Shown here piece by piece: positions 41,210 to 49,606 of a DNA stretch of 59,115 bases. The notes under the pieces are model-generated. The model saw only the letters and a list, made by a program, of their open reading frames with translations. It did not search any database and was not told the DNA's origin. Source of the DNA: Arcicella aurantiaca (GTDB lineage Bacteria; Bacteroidota; Bacteroidia; Cytophagales; Spirosomataceae); contig NZ_QGGO01000012.1 of NCBI RefSeq assembly GCF_003148625.1, positions 105,912-165,026 of the forward strand, written 5' to 3'. Position 1 is the first letter of the stretch. Every line of letters starts with the position of its first letter. Position numbers and translations under genes: made by a program.

Positions 41210-42283
41210 ATGAAAAAAATATTCTTATTAATTCTATTTATAAATATCAGTCTGTCAGCAATTGCCCAGCAACCCATGACCATTAGCCCCGGACTTACGG
41301 TTACTTCGCCATCGGCAGGAACAAGTGGTTTGAAATTTACGAACTTAAATTCGTCATCGTCGGCAGCCACAACACCTACCAAAGTATTGTCGGTAGATGC
41401 TTCTGGAAATGTTATTTTGGGAAATGCTTCGTCAGGAGGCGGAAGTACACCCGCTATCAATGTGCCTACTTATACAACTATCTCGGCAGCACAAACGGCT
41501 ATTCCATCACCTGTAAGTGGAATGTTGGTTTATGTTACTTCTTTGGGGGTGTATTATTTTTATACAGGAAGTACATGGGCCATTGTAAATCATTTTGGGC
41601 TTGACATGACTAATAATAGACTAACGACAACTGGTTATACAGGCGGAATAGATGCTCAGCAATTTGTATCGAACGGTACATCGAACTTTAATAAGTCTCT
41701 ATTACATTTCAAAGGAGCTTCCACATCCTTTCTTCGTTTTGATATGCCTACAAATACATTTTCGATTGTTCAAGAAACTACGCCTGCTCCATTTCAGAAT
41801 ACCAGTGGTATTGTCTGGAAACATTATGATTTCACCAATGCTACCACTCCCGTTACTACCAATATGTTTGGCTTTAATAATGGAATTTTCACCATTAACG
41901 GTTTCACTAAATTAGGTGACGAACCCACTACTACTACTTCAGGGGTAACATCTTCTTCACCTGCGGTTAAATACAAATTATTGACAGGGACACTGAATGG
42001 TTCGTCTGTTACACCAACATCTTCTTTTGCACATGGATTAAACTGGACAAAAATTATAGCTGTTAGTGTCATTGTAGAAGGCAGACAAGGCACCACAAGT
42101 ACGGTTTTACAATATTCTTCACCTACTTATGAAGGTTCGCAAAATACTACATCAAGTGCTTATGGTTTTAGTCATTATTTTGATGCTACCAATATTTATG
42201 TGGAAAGAGTAGCAGGTACAACGGCACCAGCATCAGCTTTATTAAGCCGACCTGTGAGAATTTTAATAACTTATATGCAATAG
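41210..42283 (+). CDS. Secreted surface protein with tail-fibre-like features
   Basis: 357 aa. MKKIFLLILFINISLSAIAQ is a signal peptide. The mature protein is rich in Ser, Thr and Gly (TISPGLTVTSPSAGTSGLKF, TKVLSVDASGNVILGNAS) in a style often seen in phage-tail-fibre-like Bacteroidota surface proteins. Then a compact C-terminal part has KYKLLTGTLNGSSVTPTSSF and ends RPVRILITYMQ. No catalytic motif or sorting domain is evident. It is divergent from the kinase/regulator operon and behind a LytTR-type operator. The next gene, 19 bp later, is a stand-alone LytTR regulator, probably co-transcribed. Confidence 0.75.
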   Translation: MKKIFLLILFINISLSAIAQQPMTISPGLTVTSPSAGTSGLKFTNLNSSSSAATTPTKVLSVDASGNVILGNASSGGGSTPAINVPTYTTISAAQTAIPSPVSGMLVYVTSLGVYYFYTGSTWAIVNHFGLDMTNNRLTTTGYTGGIDAQQFVSNGTSNFNKSLLHFKGASTSFLRFDMPTNTFSIVQETTPAPFQNTSGIVWKHYDFTNATTPVTTNMFGFNNGIFTINGFTKLGDEPTTTTSGVTSSSPAVKYKLLTGTLNGSSVTPTSSFAHGLNWTKIIAVSVIVEGRQGTTSTVLQYSSPTYEGSQNTTSSAYGFSHYFDATNIYVERVAGTTAPASALLSRPVRILITYMQ

Positions 42284-42302
42284 TATCACTCACACACTAA
42301 AT

Positions 42303-42638
42303 ATGGAAAATTTTAAAATATACAAAGATGACTTGTTGACAATTGACCAACGTAAAAAGAAAGTTATCGACATCAATCAGATAATTATGCTAAAAGGTAT
42401 TTCTAATTATACCTGCTTTTATCTCAAAAATGGTACACAACGTCTTACATCACACACACTTAAATACTATGAAAACCAATTAGAAAGTAAGGGTTTTTTG
42501 AGAGTTCATCGGGGTTTTATTGTCAATCAGCAATGTATTGTAAAACACGACTCCTATAATTCTCAACTCTTACTGACTGATGGTTATGAAGTAGAAATTT
42601 CAAGAAGAAAAAGACGACAATTTGAAGGTAGTTTTTAA
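42303..42638 (+). CDS. Stand-alone LytTR DNA-binding regulator
   Basis: 111 aa: a single LytTR domain with IDINQIIMLKGISNYTCFYL, FLRVHRGFIVNQQCIV and the basic end VEISRRKRRQFEGSF. It resembles the regulator at 13864 (MLRGEINYTS, IRTHRAYLVN, SRRRKEAFEHF) more than the two receiver-linked LytTR domains. It starts 19 bp after the surface-protein stop, so it is probably in the same transcript and may feed back on it. Confidence 0.85.
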   Translation: MENFKIYKDDLLTIDQRKKKVIDINQIIMLKGISNYTCFYLKNGTQRLTSHTLKYYENQLESKGFLRVHRGFIVNQQCIVKHDSYNSQLLLTDGYEVEISRRKRRQFEGSF

Positions 42639-42732
42639 GAAGTAATTAAATTGAAAAATAATCTAATAATTTTTCAAGCATGAAACAAAAGAATATACTT
42701 CATCGTTTTAGTAATATGTTGTCCAAATTGAC

Positions 42733-42764
42733 AAAAAGCCTTGCCCACCCGCAAGGCTTTTTTG
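42733..42764 (+). terminator. Terminator after the LytTR gene
   Basis: A 12-bp perfect stem (42733-42744 and 42751-42762), loop CCACCC, T6 tail. Confidence 0.92.
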
Positions 42765-42825
42765 TTTGTGCTTAGTACAAGAATTTGTATATTCGTATTA
42801 TCAATAAAACAAACGATTTCAGACT

Positions 42826-43389
42826 ATGATTAAGATAGAAAATATAGTAGAAATTGAAGACTATTTATCCTTTGAAAGAAATAGTTCTACGAAGCATGAA
42901 TTCCTTTTTCAAAGTATTATACCTATGGCTGGAGCATCATACGAACATAATTTATTAGCGGGTAGTTTATTTGCCCTTATTTGGTTTCACCTTCGTAAAT
43001 CAAATAAAGATGTCTTTCAGAATGATATGAGAACTTATAATCCTATTAGTCAGGGTTTTATATATCCTGATATTGTGGTGAGTGATGGAAAGCCAATTTT
43101 CAGAGAAGATGAGAAAATGGATAATTTGATGAATCCTGTAATGATTATAGAAGTGTTGTCGCCAAGTACAGCGGTTTATGATAAATCTGATAAATTTATT
43201 GCTTGTAAAACGATTCCAACTTTACAAGAATATGTTTTAGTTTCAACAGACACTCCCGAAATAGAGATTTATAGAAGAGAAAATGAAGACCATTGGTCAT
43301 TAATAAAAGAGAGAGAGCTCAATCATCATGTTCATTTTAATTCCATAGATTTTAGTTTTGAATTAGGAGAAATTTATCAGCGGAAATAA
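42826..43389 (+). CDS. Uma2 family putative endonuclease (DUF820)
   Basis: 187 aa with a PD-(D/E)XK nuclease-like core: GFIYPDIVVSDGKPIF supplies the Asp and MIIEVLSPSTAVYDKSDKFI supplies E...K. It opens with EIEDYLSFERNSSTKHEFLF, typical of Uma2. These genes are common in Cyanobacteria and Bacteroidota, often in many copies; their role is unsettled (nuclease or mobile-element associated). It is single here, with its own strong terminator, and nothing nearby points to an element. Confidence 0.9.
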   Translation: MIKIENIVEIEDYLSFERNSSTKHEFLFQSIIPMAGASYEHNLLAGSLFALIWFHLRKSNKDVFQNDMRTYNPISQGFIYPDIVVSDGKPIFREDEKMDNLMNPVMIIEVLSPSTAVYDKSDKFIACKTIPTLQEYVLVSTDTPEIEIYRRENEDHWSLIKERELNHHVHFNSIDFSFELGEIYQRK

Positions 43390-43391
43390 TA

Positions 43392-43429
43392 AAAAAAGCC
43401 TTGTTGAACTTAATCAACAAGGCTTTTTT
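43392..43429. terminator. Bidirectional terminator between the Uma2 and cysM genes
   Basis: A 16-bp perfect stem (43392-43407 and 43414-43429) with A6/T6 ends and a 6-nt loop. Confidence 0.93.
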
Positions 43430-43445
43430 ATTTTTAGCACAAATC

Positions 43446-44327
43446 TTATTGTCCAAACAAATCGCTTGATAAATATCTGTCACCTCTGTCGCAAACAATA
43501 AATACGATTACACCAGATTCTAATTCTTGAGCTAATCTGATTGCGGCTGCGGCTGCACCTCCGCTACTCATTCCACCAAAAATAGCTTCTTCTTTGGCTA
43601 AACGATTTGCCATTTCACGAGCTTCGGTTTCAGAAATATCCATAATTCTATCAACTTTAGCAGCATCAAAAATCATTGGTAAATATTCTTTCGACCAACG
43701 TCTAATGCCCGGAATTTTAGAGCCTTCTGTTGGTTGACAACCCACAATTTGAACTTTAGGATTTTGTTGTTTCAAATACATTGATGTTCCCATGATTGTA
43801 CCTGTTGTTCCCATCGAACTCACAAAGTGTGTTACTTCTCCGTTAGTATCATTCCAAATTTCAGGACCAGTTGAACGGTAGTGAGCCAAGTAATTGTCTG
43901 CATTTCCAAATTGGTCAAGCATGAAATATCCACCTTTTTTCATTTGGGCTTCTGCATAATCTCTTGAACCTTCAATGCCTTCTTCGGCAGGCGTTAAAAT
44001 TACTTTCGCTCCAAATGCTTCCATCGTGAGTACACGCTCACGAGTAGAATTTTCAGGCATCACCAATTCAATATCAAGATTGTACAAACGTGCAATCATA
44101 GCTAAGGCAATACCTGTGTTTCCAGAAGTAGCTTCAATCAGTTTCATGTCTGGCTCGATTTCCCCTCTTTCCACAGCACCTTTAATCATGCTATATGCTG
44201 CACGGTCTTTTACTGAACCACCTGGGTTATGTCCTTCTAATTTTCCGTAAATCTTAACGTTAGGATTCGGATTAATTCTGTTTAATTCTACGATAGGCGT
44301 ATTGCCCACTAAATCTAATATTGTCAT
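43446..44327 (-). CDS. cysM: Cysteine synthase (O-acetylserine sulfhydrylase), CysM type
   Basis: A PLP enzyme making L-cysteine from O-acetylserine and sulfide (or thiosulfate for CysM). Lys40 in GHNPGGSVKDRAAYS is the Schiff-base lysine; EATSGNTGIALAMIA binds the substrate carboxylate; SSMGTTGTIMGTSMYL is the phosphate-cup loop; IFGGMSSGGAAAAAI closes it. At 293 aa it is CysM-like (CysK is about 320). It starts inside the stop of the DUF6169-like gene (ATGA overlap), so it is translationally coupled; cysE is further upstream in the same operon and supplies its substrate. Confidence 0.95.
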   Translation of the reverse strand: MTILDLVGNTPIVELNRINPNPNVKIYGKLEGHNPGGSVKDRAAYSMIKGAVERGEIEPDMKLIEATSGNTGIALAMIARLYNLDIELVMPENSTRERVLTMEAFGAKVILTPAEEGIEGSRDYAEAQMKKGGYFMLDQFGNADNYLAHYRSTGPEIWNDTNGEVTHFVSSMGTTGTIMGTSMYLKQQNPKVQIVGCQPTEGSKIPGIRRWSKEYLPMIFDAAKVDRIMDISETEAREMANRLAKEEAIFGGMSSGGAAAAAIRLAQELESGVIVFIVCDRGDRYLSSDLFGQ

Positions 44328-44806
44328 TTGTATTCGTTACCAAAATTGAAAAAAGCCTGATTAAAATCTCCCATGAAAGGGTTTTTTCTTGATGTAATAA
44401 AAGAAACAAAGGTATCACCATCAAATGTAATATCACCTTTAAAGAACTTATTTTGATTGTATTCCCGATACCATTGATTAAAAAGTCGATTTCTATGTCG
44501 TTGTCTGCTATCAGATTGACTACAAACATACACAAGTATATTTCTATCGTCGCTCAAAAAATCAATAACAGAAGTTATAATTGTATCAGAAATTCGTTTG
44601 TCAAAAAGCGTTTCTGATACTTTTGAGCTTACATCAAAACCAAAAAGTTTAACAGAATTTACATAAGATAATTCTGGAAAATATCCGTCTGTTGCATGGA
44701 AATAAATGGCATATTCATCTCCATTCTCTGTTGTAAAGAAAAACTCACTATCGTTTTCTTCTTGGTAAGTGAGATAAGGTTTCAGGGATAGAAAATTTAA
44801 GTCCAT
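44324..44806 (-). CDS. DUF6169-like protein (copy 2), within the cys operon
   Basis: 160 aa from MDLNFLSLKPYLTYQEEN; an ATG at 44821 would add MLQKN. Related to the 35592 protein through NILVYVCSQSDSRQRHRNR, LFNQWYREYNQNKFFKGD and SFITSRKNPFMGDFNQAF. The stop overlaps the cysM start (ATGA), and the start overlaps the preceding 53-aa ORF by about 59 bp, so all three are translationally linked. Function unknown. Its position inside a cysteine operon is either a mobile insertion or a functional tie to sulfur metabolism. Confidence 0.75.
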   Translation of the reverse strand: MDLNFLSLKPYLTYQEENDSEFFFTTENGDEYAIYFHATDGYFPELSYVNSVKLFGFDVSSKVSETLFDKRISDTIITSVIDFLSDDRNILVYVCSQSDSRQRHRNRLFNQWYREYNQNKFFKGDITFDGDTFVSFITSRKNPFMGDFNQAFFNFGNEYK

Positions 44807-44909
44807 ATTCTTTTGAAGCACGTTCTACACCAACTCTGCTGATAAGTTCCTTGTCTCTCAACATCTGTTCGATTATCAATTGTAATCTTGGTTTTTTTAT
44901 TGTGTCCAT
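44748..44909 (-). CDS. Small protein preceding DUF6169-like copy 2
   Basis: 53 aa read directly from the minus strand: MDTIKKPRLQLIIEQMLRDK..., then ELISRVGVERASKEYGLKFS, ending ETLSHLPRRKR. It is charged and helical, with no signal peptide. It begins 27 bp after the cysE stop and overlaps the DUF6169-like gene in another frame. It corresponds in size and position to the 51-aa gene at 35430, although direct sequence identity between the two is low. Confidence 0.65.
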   Translation of the reverse strand: MDTIKKPRLQLIIEQMLRDKELISRVGVERASKEYGLKFSIPETLSHLPRRKR

Positions 44910-44936
44910 AATTGTATTTTTTTCAAAGTTACATAT

Positions 44937-45737
44937 TTACTGTAAAATCTTCACTTGCTCTTGGTGATAAATCTTGGTGTTTTCGGGTACACTTCGGGTT
45001 AACCAAACGTTACCACCGATGATAGAATTTGCTCCAACTACGGTTTCTCCACCTAAAATGGTTGCTCCTGCATAAATCACTACGCCATCTTCAATTGTTG
45101 GGTGGCGTTTCATAGATGCCATTGATTTACTGACCGATAATGCTCCCAATGTTACACCTTGATAGATTTTAACATTTTTCCCGATAGTCGTAGTTTCACC
45201 AATAACAATACCTGTTCCGTGGTCGATAGTGAAATATTCGTCAATGTCTGCTCCTGGGTGAATGTCAATCCCTGTTTTAGAATGAGCATATTCTGTTAAA
45301 ATTCTTGGAACAATCGGTACGTCAAATTTCAATAAAGCATTAGCCAAACGGTAAAAAATAACGGCATAAAATCCGGGATAAGCCCTAATTACTTCGTACT
45401 CGCTTTGAGCAGCGGGGTCGCCAGCCATAATAGCTTGTACGTCTGTCAGTAAGATTCGGTAGATTTCGGGTAATTGTTGAATATAATTGCTCGCAATTTT
45501 ACGTGGGTCATCTTGCAAATGTTGTTGCATCGACCGTAACATTCGAGTTAAACGCAATTCTATTTGGTCAAAAGCTTCTTGAAGTTCGTCCACACAACCA
45601 AAATGTCTTTGCGTCTGTTCGGGGAACATCGCAAGCATAATATCGGTAAATAATTCTCTTACCACCGAATTCGCAGGAAAGGTATTTGGTTTTGAGTGTT
45701 TCTCGCAAAGAGCTTCTAAGAATGTTTTTGGCAACAT
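44937..45737 (-). CDS. cysE: Serine O-acetyltransferase
   Basis: Acetylates L-serine with acetyl-CoA, the first step of cysteine synthesis. 266 aa: an N-terminal helical domain, then the left-handed hexapeptide-repeat helix (GIDIHPGADIDEYFTIDHGT, GIVIGETTTIGKNVKIYQGV, TLGALSVSKSMASMKRHPTI, VVIYAGATILGGETVVGANS). The His in DIDEYFTIDHGTG and the RHP motif are as in SAT enzymes. The C-terminal Ile that binds CysK in some bacteria is not present (ends VKILQ). It heads the cysE - small ORF - DUF6169-like - cysM operon. Confidence 0.95.
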   Translation of the reverse strand: MLPKTFLEALCEKHSKPNTFPANSVVRELFTDIMLAMFPEQTQRHFGCVDELQEAFDQIELRLTRMLRSMQQHLQDDPRKIASNYIQQLPEIYRILLTDVQAIMAGDPAAQSEYEVIRAYPGFYAVIFYRLANALLKFDVPIVPRILTEYAHSKTGIDIHPGADIDEYFTIDHGTGIVIGETTTIGKNVKIYQGVTLGALSVSKSMASMKRHPTIEDGVVIYAGATILGGETVVGANSIIGGNVWLTRSVPENTKIYHQEQVKILQ

Positions 45738-45806
45738 ATTTATTGGTCGTTAGGTTTTGCTTTGACTTCTTTATTTCAAAATTAACGATAATCATGCCTA
45801 ATTGAT

Positions 45807-47414
45807 TCATCTATTCAAAATTAAATCGGCTGCTCTTTCTGCTACCGCAATGACTGGAGCGTTGGTATTTCCTGAAATTACCATCGGAATTACTGACGCA
45901 TCAACAACTCTTACGCCTTCCAAACCTCGCACTTTTAACGATTCTGGAGCAACAACTGCGTCATCATTTACGCCCATTGTACACGTTCCGCAAGGGTGAT
46001 AAACGGTTTCGCAATGATTCAAAATGTGTTCAATCAGTTCTTGGTCAGTTTCTGATTTTAGTGGAAAACGTAATTGATTCTCCTTTCTATATGGAGCAAA
46101 AGCATCTGATAATAAGATTTCCTTCGCCTTTTTAACACCTTTCAATAAGGTTGCTAAATCGTCTCCGTTGGCATCTGAAAAATATTGTGGGTCTATTAAT
46201 GGAGCATCGGTAGCTTTATTAGAATGTAAACCTATGTAACCTCTACTTTTGGGTGCAAGTAATGTTGGCAGAATCATAAAACCTTCTGTTTTGGGCAGTT
46301 TGGGATAATCGTGAATATCTTCACCCATAACGGGAGCAAAATGTAACTGCATATCTGGTCGGTCGAGATTGGAGTTTGTTCTGAAAAATGAACAAGCCTC
46401 CAAAGGACTTGACGATAATGGACCTTTTTGATTGACAAAATAATTAAAGGCATTACCAATTACCCAAGGAAAACGCTCTGCATTATTATAGGTTACTCTT
46501 TGATTGCAAAGTGCTATTAAATTGACAAAAAGATGGTCGGAAAGATTCTGTCCTACACCTTTTAAATTTACTTTTGAATCTATCCCAAAATCCTTTAAAT
46601 AATCAGCATTTCCAATTCCAGAAAGCATTAATATTTGTGGACTTTGGAATGCTCCTGCCGATACAATTACTTCTTTTTTAACATATATTTTTTCAGTAGT
46701 TCCAGAAGCCGTTTTGATGATTTCTACACCAATTACTCGGTCATTTTCAATCAATAATTGTTTGGTTAAAGCATTCGTTAAAACCCTGAGATTGGGTCTT
46801 TTCAAAGCAGGAACTAAAAATGCGGAGGCAGTAGAATGGCGTTTGGCATCCTTAATAGTAAACTGAAATTTGCCCGCTCCGTCTTGTTTATCACCATTAA
46901 AATCTTCATTTTCTGGAATACCACATTCAATATTTGCCTTCACAAAAGCCTCTGCCAAAGGTGTAATATTTCGATTATGCGTAACATTTAATAAACCCTC
47001 TGTTCCATGGGAATCATTATTGAACTGCTCATTATTTTCAGATTTTTTGAAATAGGAAAGCATCGTTTCATAATTCCAACCTGTATTCCCCCAACGTTCC
47101 CAATCGTTATAATCTTCTTTATTTCCTCTAATGTACGCCATGCAATTGATAGATGAACTTCCGCCCAAAGTCTTGCCACGAGGTTGGTACATTCTTCTAT
47201 TTTTGACGTGTTTTTGAGGTTCTGTAAAGAAATTCCAGTTCAGACTTTTATCATAATTGAGCTTTGAATATGCCGCAGGAATATGGATATTCATGTTGTT
47301 GTCTTTTCCACCCGCCTCAATTAGCAGCACATCAATTTGAGGATTTTCGGAAAGACGATTGGCAAGAACACAGCCTGCCGAACCTGCACCAATGATAATA
47401 AAGTCGGGTTTCAT
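45807..47414 (-). CDS. GMC family FAD oxidoreductase (choline-dehydrogenase-like)
   Basis: A flavoprotein alcohol/choline dehydrogenase of 535 aa from MKPDFIIIGAGSAGCVLANR; the frame opens at 47453, but this start begins right at the FAD-binding Rossmann motif. GMC signature 1 is at RGKTLGGSSSINCMAYIRGN (about 80) and signature 2 at EVIVSAGAFQSPQILMLSGI. The active-site His is in YHPCGTCTMG, followed by VRVVDASVIPMVISGNTNAP. Substrates in this family include choline and aliphatic or sugar alcohols; the specificity here is unknown. No betaine gene is adjacent. It lies on the same strand as cysE, 69 bp upstream, but is probably a separate unit. Confidence 0.92.
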   Translation of the reverse strand: MKPDFIIIGAGSAGCVLANRLSENPQIDVLLIEAGGKDNNMNIHIPAAYSKLNYDKSLNWNFFTEPQKHVKNRRMYQPRGKTLGGSSSINCMAYIRGNKEDYNDWERWGNTGWNYETMLSYFKKSENNEQFNNDSHGTEGLLNVTHNRNITPLAEAFVKANIECGIPENEDFNGDKQDGAGKFQFTIKDAKRHSTASAFLVPALKRPNLRVLTNALTKQLLIENDRVIGVEIIKTASGTTEKIYVKKEVIVSAGAFQSPQILMLSGIGNADYLKDFGIDSKVNLKGVGQNLSDHLFVNLIALCNQRVTYNNAERFPWVIGNAFNYFVNQKGPLSSSPLEACSFFRTNSNLDRPDMQLHFAPVMGEDIHDYPKLPKTEGFMILPTLLAPKSRGYIGLHSNKATDAPLIDPQYFSDANGDDLATLLKGVKKAKEILLSDAFAPYRKENQLRFPLKSETDQELIEHILNHCETVYHPCGTCTMGVNDDAVVAPESLKVRGLEGVRVVDASVIPMVISGNTNAPVIAVAERAADLILNR

Positions 47415-47577
47415 AGAAGTGATTTTGTGTGATGAAATGAGTTTTGATACCAATGTAAATTACTGTTTTATCTTTAAATAATACTGTTTTTTGATTAACA
47501 ATCTAAAGCGAAAAAGTGTAAATTTGTAAATACTATTCATTATTTCATCGATAACTATTAATATTTACTAACCACAA

Positions 47578-48174
47578 ATGTCTGATTTTGAAATTTATTT
47601 ACCGCTCGGTTTTCAGCATATAACCGATATTAATGGCTATGACCATATTCTTTTTGTAGTAGCTCTTTGTGCTATTTTTCGATTAAAAGATTGGAAGAAA
47701 GTGGCTTTTTTAGTGACTGCTTTTACTATTGGACATTCTATTACTTTGGCTTTGGCAACGCTAAATCTTATTACTTATAGCTCCAAATTGATTGAATTAT
47801 TGATTCCAATTACTATCTTTTTGACGTGTATTCTCAACTTTTTTCATAAATCTGCTGAATATTCTTTAGACAAAGAAAAACCGTCGGTCTTTCGCTACCC
47901 AATGGCAATGATTTTTGGTTTAATTCACGGAATGGGTTTTTCTAATTATCTGCGTAGTCTTTTGGGAAAGGAGGAAAGTATTTGGCAACCACTTTTGGCG
48001 TTTAATCTTGGGTTGGAGATTGGACAGTTAGTAATTGTGGCTATTTCTCTGACTATCAGTTCGTTATTGTTAGATTTATTCAGAGTCAAAAAGCACGATT
48101 GGAATTTAATTCTTTCGGGTCTTGTGGCGGGTGTTGCTCTTACGCTCATTCGTGATGCGGAATTTTGGCGATAA
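47578..48174 (+). CDS. HupE/UreJ family membrane protein
   Basis: 198 aa with about six or seven membrane helices. GFQHITDINGYDHILFVVAL and FTIGHSITLALATLNLI are the His/Asp-rich segments conserved in HupE/UreJ_2, a family thought to handle nickel or cobalt. A third is YPMAMIFGLIHGMGFSNYLR. No hydrogenase or urease gene is in the window, so metal delivery to a distant enzyme or another role remains open. A period-7 inverted repeat starts 3 bp after the stop. Confidence 0.88.
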   Translation: MSDFEIYLPLGFQHITDINGYDHILFVVALCAIFRLKDWKKVAFLVTAFTIGHSITLALATLNLITYSSKLIELLIPITIFLTCILNFFHKSAEYSLDKEKPSVFRYPMAMIFGLIHGMGFSNYLRSLLGKEESIWQPLLAFNLGLEIGQLVIVAISLTISSLLLDLFRVKKHDWNLILSGLVAGVALTLIRDAEFWR

Positions 48175-48176
48175 AT

Positions 48177-48349
48177 AAGTCTAAAGTATTAAGTCCTAAG
48201 TCCTAAGTCCGAAGTATTAAGTCCTAAGTCCGAAGTATTAAGTCTAAAGTCCGAAGTATTAAGTCTAAAGTCCGAAGTACTAAGTCTAAAGATTTAGTTT
48301 CTTAATACTTAATACTTTGTACCTAATACTTAATACTTCGGACTTAATC
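48177..48349. repeat. Period-7 inverted repeat (AAGTCCT/AAGTATT type) between convergent genes
   Basis: 17 unbroken heptamers (AAGTCTA, AAGTATT, AAGTCCT, AAGTCCG and variants; 48177-48295) face seven inverted ones (CTTAATA, CTTTGTA, CCTAATA, CTTCGGA, CTTAATC; 48301-48349). It fills the gap between the two stop codons and probably acts as a bidirectional terminator or mRNA-stabilising hairpin. Confidence 0.93.
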
Positions 48350-48352
48350 TTA

Positions 48353-49417
48353 CTACAAATTCCTACGATTAATTGCTTTAATTGCCATTTTAGATAATTC
48401 TTGAATGCCCAAAATCAAGCCACCAAAACGTGGGTCTTTTGTTAATCCTGCTTTCCATCGAGCATAGATTTGTTGCATGATTACCGTATTTTTATACAGC
48501 CCAAAAACATAGTAAAATAGAATATCTGATACATCTCTGCCTGTTTTTTGGGCGTATCGTTCTACTACTTCTTTACGGGTTAAATTCCCTTTCAACCACG
48601 TGATATTGAATGATTTTAGGAATTGACCGTCTCCATCTTCACACCAATAAGCAAGGCTGGCTCCCAAGTCCATCAAAGGGTCGCCAACGGTGGACATTTC
48701 CCAATCTAAAACGCCAAGAATCTCCGTCAAATCATCTGGATTTAGTAGAACATTATCATATTTATAGTCGTTGTGGAGGAAGGCAGGTGCTTGTGGACGT
48801 GGCATATTTGCCCGCATCCAAACCGCAATTTCAAGCATCGCAGGAATGTCGTCCGTCTGCGATTTCTCGTATCTTCCAATCCAACCTTCTACTTGTCGTT
48901 GTACATATCCTTCTGGTTTTCCAAGATTAATCAAGCCCGTTTTTTCAATATCAAGCAAGTGTAAATCTGCCAAATTATCAATCAAATTCTCTGAAAGTTT
49001 ACGCATTATCGTTTCAGAAATACTCATTTTTAGAGCATCTTTTCCTCTGAAAATTATGCCATTTACACGCTCCATCATATAAAATTGACAACCCATTACG
49101 GACTCATCTTCGCAGAAAATAATAGGTTGTGGTACTCTCGGATAATGTGGTTTTAGCAAAGACAAAACCTTAAATTCTCGACTCATATCATGTGCAGATT
49201 TGATATTTGCTCCGAATGGCGGGCGACGTAAAACGTATTCTTTTTCAGCAGTTTTTATCAAATATGTCAAATTTGAAAAGCCTCCTGCAAATTGTTCAAT
49301 GCCCAAAATCTGCCCAAAATCTGGAATTTGAGTGCTTAAATACTCATTGAGTTTTTCAAGATTTAGTTCTTCACCTTGACGAATTTGCGTTGATTGGTCG
49401 ATTTTTATATTTGACAT
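48353..49417 (-). CDS. APH-like phosphotransferase (ACAD10-type)
   Basis: An aminoglycoside-phosphotransferase-fold kinase of 354 aa. The N-lobe EYVLRRPPFGANIKSAHDMS carries the ATP-binding strand with RRPP, a motif of the ACAD10/FadE36-like group. The catalytic loop is FLHNDYKYDNVLLNPDD (HNDxxxxN) and the metal-binding Asp is in ILGVLDWEMSTVGDPLMDLG. It is probably a small-molecule kinase tied to lipid or acyl metabolism rather than antibiotic resistance; by homology, such kinases phosphorylate hydroxyacyl groups. It is not linked to the acyl-CoA dehydrogenase at 14938. Confidence 0.88.
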   Translation of the reverse strand: MSNIKIDQSTQIRQGEELNLEKLNEYLSTQIPDFGQILGIEQFAGGFSNLTYLIKTAEKEYVLRRPPFGANIKSAHDMSREFKVLSLLKPHYPRVPQPIIFCEDESVMGCQFYMMERVNGIIFRGKDALKMSISETIMRKLSENLIDNLADLHLLDIEKTGLINLGKPEGYVQRQVEGWIGRYEKSQTDDIPAMLEIAVWMRANMPRPQAPAFLHNDYKYDNVLLNPDDLTEILGVLDWEMSTVGDPLMDLGASLAYWCEDGDGQFLKSFNITWLKGNLTRKEVVERYAQKTGRDVSDILFYYVFGLYKNTVIMQQIYARWKAGLTKDPRFGGLILGIQELSKMAIKAINRRNL

Positions 49418-49506
49418 AATGCGTTTTATTCAGTTTTTGATGCTTATTTCCTTAGACAAGTTAGGATAAAATGATGAAATTTTATTGATTTAAAGGGGAT
49501 GTTGCA

Positions 49507-49547
49507 AAAAAATACCCCACCAAAATCGCTTTGATGGGGTATTTTTT
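49507..49547. terminator. Hairpin with A/T flanks near the MITE
   Basis: A 13-bp stem AAAAAATACCCCA/TGGGGTATTTTTT (49507-49519 and 49535-49547). No plus-strand gene ends here; it may catch minus-strand transcription coming from the 49787 gene. Confidence 0.75.
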
Positions 49548-49606
49548 AGATTAATAAAGACACTAAATCATACTTGATAGCGGTCAATTTTCGACGAATT
49601 AGATAT

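Noticed and set aside
42680-42775. Small plus-strand ORF of 31 codons starting ATGAAACAAAAG
   Set aside because: It runs through the LytTR-gene terminator stem at 42733-42762; a real gene is unlikely to carry a strong terminator inside it.
48353-49417. Aminoglycoside resistance gene
   Set aside because: The RRPP motif and overall similarity point to the ACAD10-like metabolic kinase group, not to resistance enzymes; no resistance context.
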